Below are positions 59,787 to 64,000 of a stretch of DNA of 64,000 nt, piece after piece (positions within the stretch are counted from its first letter, which is position 1; every line of letters begins with the position of its first letter). The notes beneath the pieces are model-generated. The model was given only the letters and a program-made list of their open reading frames with translations. It did not search any database and was not told where the DNA came from. The position numbers and the translations under genes were made by a program. Source of the stretch: Dethiosulfovibrio peptidovorans DSM 11002 (GTDB lineage: Bacteria > Synergistota > Synergistia > Synergistales > Dethiosulfovibrionaceae); assembly GCF_000172975.1 (NCBI RefSeq), contig NZ_ABTR02000001.1, positions 1,774,501 to 1,838,500 of the forward strand, read 5' to 3'.

Positions 59787-61007
59787 TCAGTCGGATAAAG
59801 TGTATTTGCATCGGAACGAGAGAAACAGGTCCAGGTAGTCCTCTAGATATCTCGTCATGAGGAAGTTATTTCTGACCTTTTCCCTGCCTTTTTCGCCCAT
59901 GGACTTTCTGAGTTTTTCGTCTCTCAGGAGTTTGATTATCCTGTCGGCGGCCTGATCGACCGTGTCTACCAGATAGCCGTTGACCCCGTCGTCTATCTGG
60001 TGTTTTATGCCACCTACGTTGCCGCCTATCACGGGAGTTCCCTTCCACATGGCTTCGGTGACGGTAAGTCCGAATCCCTCCCTCAGGGATTTCTGGACCA
60101 CGACGGCCGCCCTGCTCTGTACGGCGTTGACTAGGGCGGTGTCCTCGACGCTCAGCAGGACTATCCTATCGTCTTTATGGTCCAGAAGGGAGGTGTAGAG
60201 TTCCATACCCTCAGGGTCGTCCGTGGCGGTGTTGCCCAAAAGGACCAAGGTCGCACCTTCCTCTTTTCGTACTTTCTCGAAGGCCTTTATGACCCCTTGG
60301 GGATCCTTCCATCGATCGAACCTGGATACCTGTGCCACTATAGGGAGATCTCTAGGTATCCCATAGTGGTCCAGTCTCTCGTCGATCTCCTCCTCCGTCA
60401 TAACCCGGTTTTTTATGGAAAAAGGGTCTATGGCTGGCTTTATGAACCTTAGAGGAATTTTTAGCTCCTGTCGATACTCGGGAAGAGATACCACCGCTCC
60501 GTCGTATTTTTCTATGGTCGGTCTGAGATACTTCCACAGTTCACCATTGGGGTGGGACAGATCGACATGGCAGACCCATATCCAGGGACCTCTCTTTCTG
60601 TAATGATTTATGAGAGGTAGAGGTTGAGGGTCGTGGACTACCACGAAATCGTGTTCCAGGTGCATTCGGACCGAGTTTTGCTCCACGACCGACTCGTAGA
60701 TCTCGTCTTTCCTGTCGCTTAGGTTGATCTCCGCACCCTGGAGGGCATTATGCATCTTTTTGGTTACCCCGAAGAAGTCCGGAGATCCTACTATAACTCG
60801 CCATCCCGTCTCTATCCCGGCGTTGTTCATCAGGACGGTCATGGCGTTCAGCAGCTCCGCCACCCCTCCGCCATAGTATGTGGAGTTTATGTGAACGACT
60901 TTTCTTCCGCGAAGTTTCTCCGCTTTCGCCGCTATCCGTTCCGTAGCCTCCGATCCGATGTACGGTTCGTAGTCCTCTATGGATGGTAAATTAGGATATA
61001 TTTTCAT
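59787..61007 (-). CDS. treT: trehalose synthase, GT4 family (TreT-type)
   Basis: 406 residues from ATG 61007, after CAAGGAGG. The family joins a nucleoside-diphosphate glucose to free glucose, or does the reverse. Signatures include VHINSTYYGGGVAELLNAMT, FVVVHDPQPLPLI, WVCHVDLSHPN, VSRFDRWKDPQGVI, and the donor-site QKSLREGFGLTVTEAMWKGT. The frame is open to 61223 inside otsA, but with no ribosome site there. Reaction direction is not known from sequence. Confidence 0.88.
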   Translation of the reverse strand: MKIYPNLPSIEDYEPYIGSEATERIAAKAEKLRGRKVVHINSTYYGGGVAELLNAMTVLMNNAGIETGWRVIVGSPDFFGVTKKMHNALQGAEINLSDRKDEIYESVVEQNSVRMHLEHDFVVVHDPQPLPLINHYRKRGPWIWVCHVDLSHPNGELWKYLRPTIEKYDGAVVSLPEYRQELKIPLRFIKPAIDPFSIKNRVMTEEEIDERLDHYGIPRDLPIVAQVSRFDRWKDPQGVIKAFEKVRKEEGATLVLLGNTATDDPEGMELYTSLLDHKDDRIVLLSVEDTALVNAVQSRAAVVVQKSLREGFGLTVTEAMWKGTPVIGGNVGGIKHQIDDGVNGYLVDTVDQAADRIIKLLRDEKLRKSMGEKGREKVRNNFLMTRYLEDYLDLFLSFRCKYTLSD

Positions 61008-61029
61008 TTTTTGCCTCCTTGGTCTTATG

Positions 61030-62526
61030 TCAATTGCGTTGCTGGATTCCGGTGATAGAGGGAAGTTCCCTGTAGGGCCAGTCTTCCAGTCCCGTGCCGT
61101 AGGATGCCTTGAGGATTTTATCGGTCCACCAGAATATGTCCTGCCTCTTGACGATCCTTCTGAGCTTGGACATCCTGTGTCTCTTTTCGTTTTCGTCCAT
61201 GGAAAAGACCTTTTCCATGGCATCGGCGGTCTGCTCGTCGCTGTAGGGATTTATCAAGAGGGCACCGTCCTTGAACTGTCTTGCGGCTCCTGCGAATTCG
61301 CTGAGGATCACGGTTCCCCGGTTGTCCCAGTGGGAGGCGCAATACTCCTTGCACACCAGGTTCATCCCGTCCTGGACGGAGGTCACCACTATGGCGTCGG
61401 AAGCGGAGTAGAGGGAGACAAGGTCGTTCCTCTCCATAGGACGATAGCGGTATACGACGGGAGTCCAGTCGAGGGTAGCGAACTCTCCGTTTATCCGGCT
61501 GACCAGGAGTTCTATTTCGGTCTTAAGCTCTTTGTATTCGAGGATCTCCTCTCTGCTTGGTATCACTATCTGATACAGAACGACCTTTCCCCTGAGGGAA
61601 GGGGTCCTGCGCAACATCAACTCGAAAGCCCTGAGCTTGTTGGGCAAACCTTTTGTGTAGTCGAGCCGGTCCACTCCCAAGAATAGAAAACGGTTTCCCA
61701 GCTCTTCCTTAATGTGTTCCATCCTCTCCACCGACTCGGGTCCTTTCGACATATCGGAGAACTCCCTGAAGTCTATCCCGATCGGGAGGGCTCCTGCCAG
61801 AACCCTTTTACCCATGGAGTGGAGCTCCACTATTCGACCATGACCTCTCTGTCTGGTGCTGCGGTCCAACTGGCGTAGACATTCGGAGAAGTGCCTTCTA
61901 TCCCTGGGAGTCTGAAAACCTATCAATTTATAGGACATCATCGCCGAGAGAATTTCCTCTCTCCAGGGAAGTTTGAAGAATATGTCCGGCGAGGGAAAAG
62001 GTATATGGAGAAAAAATCCCATCGACCGGTTAAGTCGCAGCCGGGACAGCCTCTCTCCGAGAGGGATCAGTTGATAGTCGTGGATCCAGATGAAGTCGTT
62101 AGGCGCGGTGTGTTTGGCGAGGACCTTGGCGAATTTGTCGTTGACCGATATGAAGGATCGGTAGAATCTGTTTTCGAAGCAGCATCTACTCTGTAGCCCA
62201 TGGAACAGCGGCCATAATATGGCGTTGGAAAACCCGTAATAGTGGCTGTCTACGTCTTTCTCGGACAGAATCACCGGGGTGAGACGGAATCCCCATTCCT
62301 CGGATAGGGGGCCTAGCAGGTTTCTTATAGCTCCCAGAGGGGCCGGTTCCCTGTTTCCGGGCCATCCGACCCAGAGTCCTCCACGATGCCTCAGCAACGG
62401 GCTCAGAGCGGTAACCAACCCTCCCGAACCGGGTTTGCCCTCCCAGACTCCCTCGGAGTGGTTGAGTTTTACCGGGAGTCTGTTGGAGACTACTACCAAT
62501 CGGCGATTTTTTCCCTCTATATCCAT
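61030..62526 (-). CDS. otsA: alpha,alpha-trehalose-phosphate synthase
   Basis: 498-residue GT20 enzyme that makes trehalose 6-phosphate from UDP-glucose and glucose 6-phosphate. Conserved stretches are VVSNRLPV, PGSGGLVTAL, IWIHDYQLIPL, FFLHIPFPSPDIF, GVDRLDYTKGLPNKLRAFE, and DGMNLVCKEY. It follows otsB by 6 bp. Confidence 0.95.
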   Translation of the reverse strand: MDIEGKNRRLVVVSNRLPVKLNHSEGVWEGKPGSGGLVTALSPLLRHRGGLWVGWPGNREPAPLGAIRNLLGPLSEEWGFRLTPVILSEKDVDSHYYGFSNAILWPLFHGLQSRCCFENRFYRSFISVNDKFAKVLAKHTAPNDFIWIHDYQLIPLGERLSRLRLNRSMGFFLHIPFPSPDIFFKLPWREEILSAMMSYKLIGFQTPRDRRHFSECLRQLDRSTRQRGHGRIVELHSMGKRVLAGALPIGIDFREFSDMSKGPESVERMEHIKEELGNRFLFLGVDRLDYTKGLPNKLRAFELMLRRTPSLRGKVVLYQIVIPSREEILEYKELKTEIELLVSRINGEFATLDWTPVVYRYRPMERNDLVSLYSASDAIVVTSVQDGMNLVCKEYCASHWDNRGTVILSEFAGAARQFKDGALLINPYSDEQTADAMEKVFSMDENEKRHRMSKLRRIVKRQDIFWWTDKILKASYGTGLEDWPYRELPSITGIQQRN

Positions 62527-62532
62527 TGCAGG

Positions 62533-63255
62533 TCACCTCCTGTAACCTTTGAGCTTTTTCTCCAGAGTCTTGAAAAAGGCCAGGACTTCCTCCGGCGGAT
62601 GGAGGCGGATAGCCGCTTCTGTGTCTTTCTCTTTGTCGGAGACCAGTATGGGAAGTCCTCTCCCCGACAGGGAGCGAAAAGCGTCCTCGTCGGTTTTATC
62701 GTCTCCCAAGTAGCACGCCGGTCTGTGGGGAAATTTGTTTAGTATCGATGACACGGCGTTTCCCTTATCCTTACCTCTCTGCTTGGCTTCGAATCCTCCG
62801 TCGAAACGGTCTATGATCCAGCGATCGATGGGGAGAGCCTTTCTCCACAGGGAGACCACTTCCATGGCTTTATCCCGCGATTTTTCGTCGATATTTCGCA
62901 GGTGAATGGCGATGGCCGTGGTCTTTTTCTCCACGGCTTTCGCTGGTAGTCCCTTAGTCAGCCTCTCCAGTTTGTCCAGGGTTTCCGAGTCCGGGGATAT
63001 CAACGTTCGTCTCTCTCCGTTTGAGGAAAGATGGACGGATCCGTGCTCTCCGTATATATCTATAGGACGTTGTATGGAGAGGAGTTTCTTCACCTCTTCG
63101 GGGTCCCTTCCGGTGATTACGACTACCGGACAGGCAAGGGTCTCCAGAGTCTCCACCACTCCCGGCCAGGGCTCTGCCCTGTCTCTGTCGGATACGAAAG
63201 GGGCTAGAGTGCCGTCGTAATCGGTCATCACCAGGCAATTTCGGGTTATATTCAT
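62533..63255 (-). CDS. otsB: trehalose-6-phosphate phosphatase
   Basis: 240-residue HAD phosphatase. Motif I is MTDYDGTLAPF with the nucleophile Asp, motif II VVVITGR, and motif IV YLGDDKTDEDAF. It releases trehalose from the OtsA product. First gene of the otsB-otsA-treT unit. Confidence 0.94.
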   Translation of the reverse strand: MNITRNCLVMTDYDGTLAPFVSDRDRAEPWPGVVETLETLACPVVVITGRDPEEVKKLLSIQRPIDIYGEHGSVHLSSNGERRTLISPDSETLDKLERLTKGLPAKAVEKKTTAIAIHLRNIDEKSRDKAMEVVSLWRKALPIDRWIIDRFDGGFEAKQRGKDKGNAVSSILNKFPHRPACYLGDDKTDEDAFRSLSGRGLPILVSDKEKDTEAAIRLHPPEEVLAFFKTLEKKLKGYRR

Positions 63256-63422
63256 GGATAAGTAGAAGTTTTCGAGATGATCGGGGCTTTTTTTCAGTTG
63301 GCATCCTTCCTTTCATGTACAATCTCATGTGTATTGCCTATAAGGGTGAAGGTCGAAACGTGTTTAATTATATATCGTTTTGGGATTTTATGCAATTCAT
63401 GCGCAACTCGTGAGGTGAGATC

Positions 63423-63959
63423 ATGGATCTATCGGGACTTCACAGACTGTGTCGTCGAGACAAAAGGGGAGACTACGTTCTGGATAGGGTAAAGGCGGCG
63501 GAGGAGCTAGGCTCCCTGCCTGGGCGTCTTTCCCTGGAGGGGCTTTTGGAGAGGATGAGAGGCTGGTGTCTCTCCATGGGCATCAAGAGAGACGGCGATA
63601 GTTTTTCATTCAACGACGTTCACGAAGGCCTGCCTTTCTCCGGATCTGCGACCCGTTTTCAGGACGAGCTCAGCGTTCTTCTGGTCGTCCCCGGGAGAGG
63701 TCGTCAGAGATACCGTATTCCCGGTCTTTGGGGGGATTATCGTTGGTCCGTCTGTTATCAGGAACCGCTGTTGGCCGAGTGGAGAAGCTACCCCAGCGGC
63801 GAGAGATGGTGGGGAGCGGTGGGACGGGACTCTTGCGACGAGACCGAAGCCAGAGAGAGGTTTCGCTGGCTTTCCAGCCGTAGGCAGATCCATCGGGCCC
63901 GGTTGATTCACGACGGCAAAATAGTGGATGAGTATGTCTCCACAAAAGGACAAAGGTGA
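63423..63959 (+). CDS. unknown protein
   Basis: 178 residues, rich in Arg and Trp, with no membrane segment and no motif I recognise. ATG 63423 follows a GAGGTGAG site. It is divergent from otsB across 167 bp that show no other clear feature. A further gene starts 24 bp after its stop, so it may begin an operon. Confidence 0.65.
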   Translation: MDLSGLHRLCRRDKRGDYVLDRVKAAEELGSLPGRLSLEGLLERMRGWCLSMGIKRDGDSFSFNDVHEGLPFSGSATRFQDELSVLLVVPGRGRQRYRIPGLWGDYRWSVCYQEPLLAEWRSYPSGERWWGAVGRDSCDETEARERFRWLSSRRQIHRARLIHDGKIVDEYVSTKGQR

Positions 63960-63983
63960 AACTTTACTTCTAGAGGTGATTTT

Positions 63984-64000
63984 ATGAAGGCCAAGACCCT
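63984..64000 (+). CDS. start of a gene cut by the window edge
   Basis: ATG at 63984 with a GAGGTGA site 6 bases upstream. Only MKAKT can be read before the window ends. Confidence 0.5.

Noticed and set aside
1-64000. CRISPR array, prophage or antiviral defence island
   Set aside because: No regularly spaced repeats, cas, integrase, phage structural or toxin-antitoxin genes were recognised.

Overview
The window most resembles an anaerobic, amino-acid-fermenting, diderm bacterium of the Synergistota (Dethiosulfovibrio-like). This is an inference, not a search result. It rests on a lipid A-type acyltransferase and an ExbB/ExbD/TonB system (outer membrane), the oxygen-independent cobalt-early corrin pathway, peptide and amino acid uptake genes, compact head-to-tail operons with ATGA overlaps, and strong GGAGG ribosome sites. 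No rRNA, tRNA or CRISPR array was seen.

1-7.2 kb (+): a beta-CASP metallo-beta-lactamase nuclease, an unknown membrane-anchored protein, tyrS, a GT-B-like orphan, a lipid A-type acyltransferase and an unknown protein. 7.2-8.7 kb (-): a polar amino acid ABC permease and ATPase with no binding protein beside them. 8.7-9.4 kb has no intact gene. It holds crossing inverted repeats, traces of a possible TnpB tail and a terminator. 9.4-15.9 kb: M19 dipeptidase, phosphohexomutase (-), AEC carrier, MFS transporter, class II aldolase and small unknown proteins.

15.9-20.0 kb: a cobalamin riboswitch heads a btuF-btuC-btuD uptake operon that ends in a protein resembling the MetH reactivation domain. 20.0-22.9 kb: a consensus promoter and SAM-I riboswitch precede metQNI. 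Between them lie three intrinsic terminators and a 27-codon Met/Cys-rich reading frame. 23.4-23.6 kb is a long imperfect palindrome.

23.6-40.0 kb (-): a large B12 and tetrapyrrole block. cobO-cbiA lies upstream. A second cobalamin riboswitch then starts cbiC-D-E-T-F-GH-L-hemA-sirC/hemC-cobA/hemD-hemL-hemB-exbB-exbD-tonB, about 14 kb with nearly every junction overlapping. Glutamyl-tRNA to uroporphyrinogen III, the early corrin ring steps and TonB energising therefore appear to share B12 control.

40.0-58.4 kb (+): a PocR-domain histidine kinase and a REC-AraC response regulator, then a pdu-type bacterial microcompartment operon: pduU, V, A, B, C, D, E, G, H, K-like, J, L, eutJ, M-like, a permuted BMC protein, pduN, O, P, S, T. 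It encodes a shell around a B12-dependent diol (or glycerol) dehydratase, its reactivase, CoA-acylating aldehyde dehydrogenase, PduL phosphotransacylase, cob(I)alamin adenosyltransferase and the PduS/PduT electron route. A decayed aquaporin-like tail and a glycerol dehydrogenase follow. The B12 made or imported by the preceding 24 kb is the cofactor this compartment needs, so much of the window reads as one physiological unit.

59.7-63.3 kb (-): otsB-otsA-treT trehalose genes. 63.4-64 kb: an unknown protein and the first codons of another gene.
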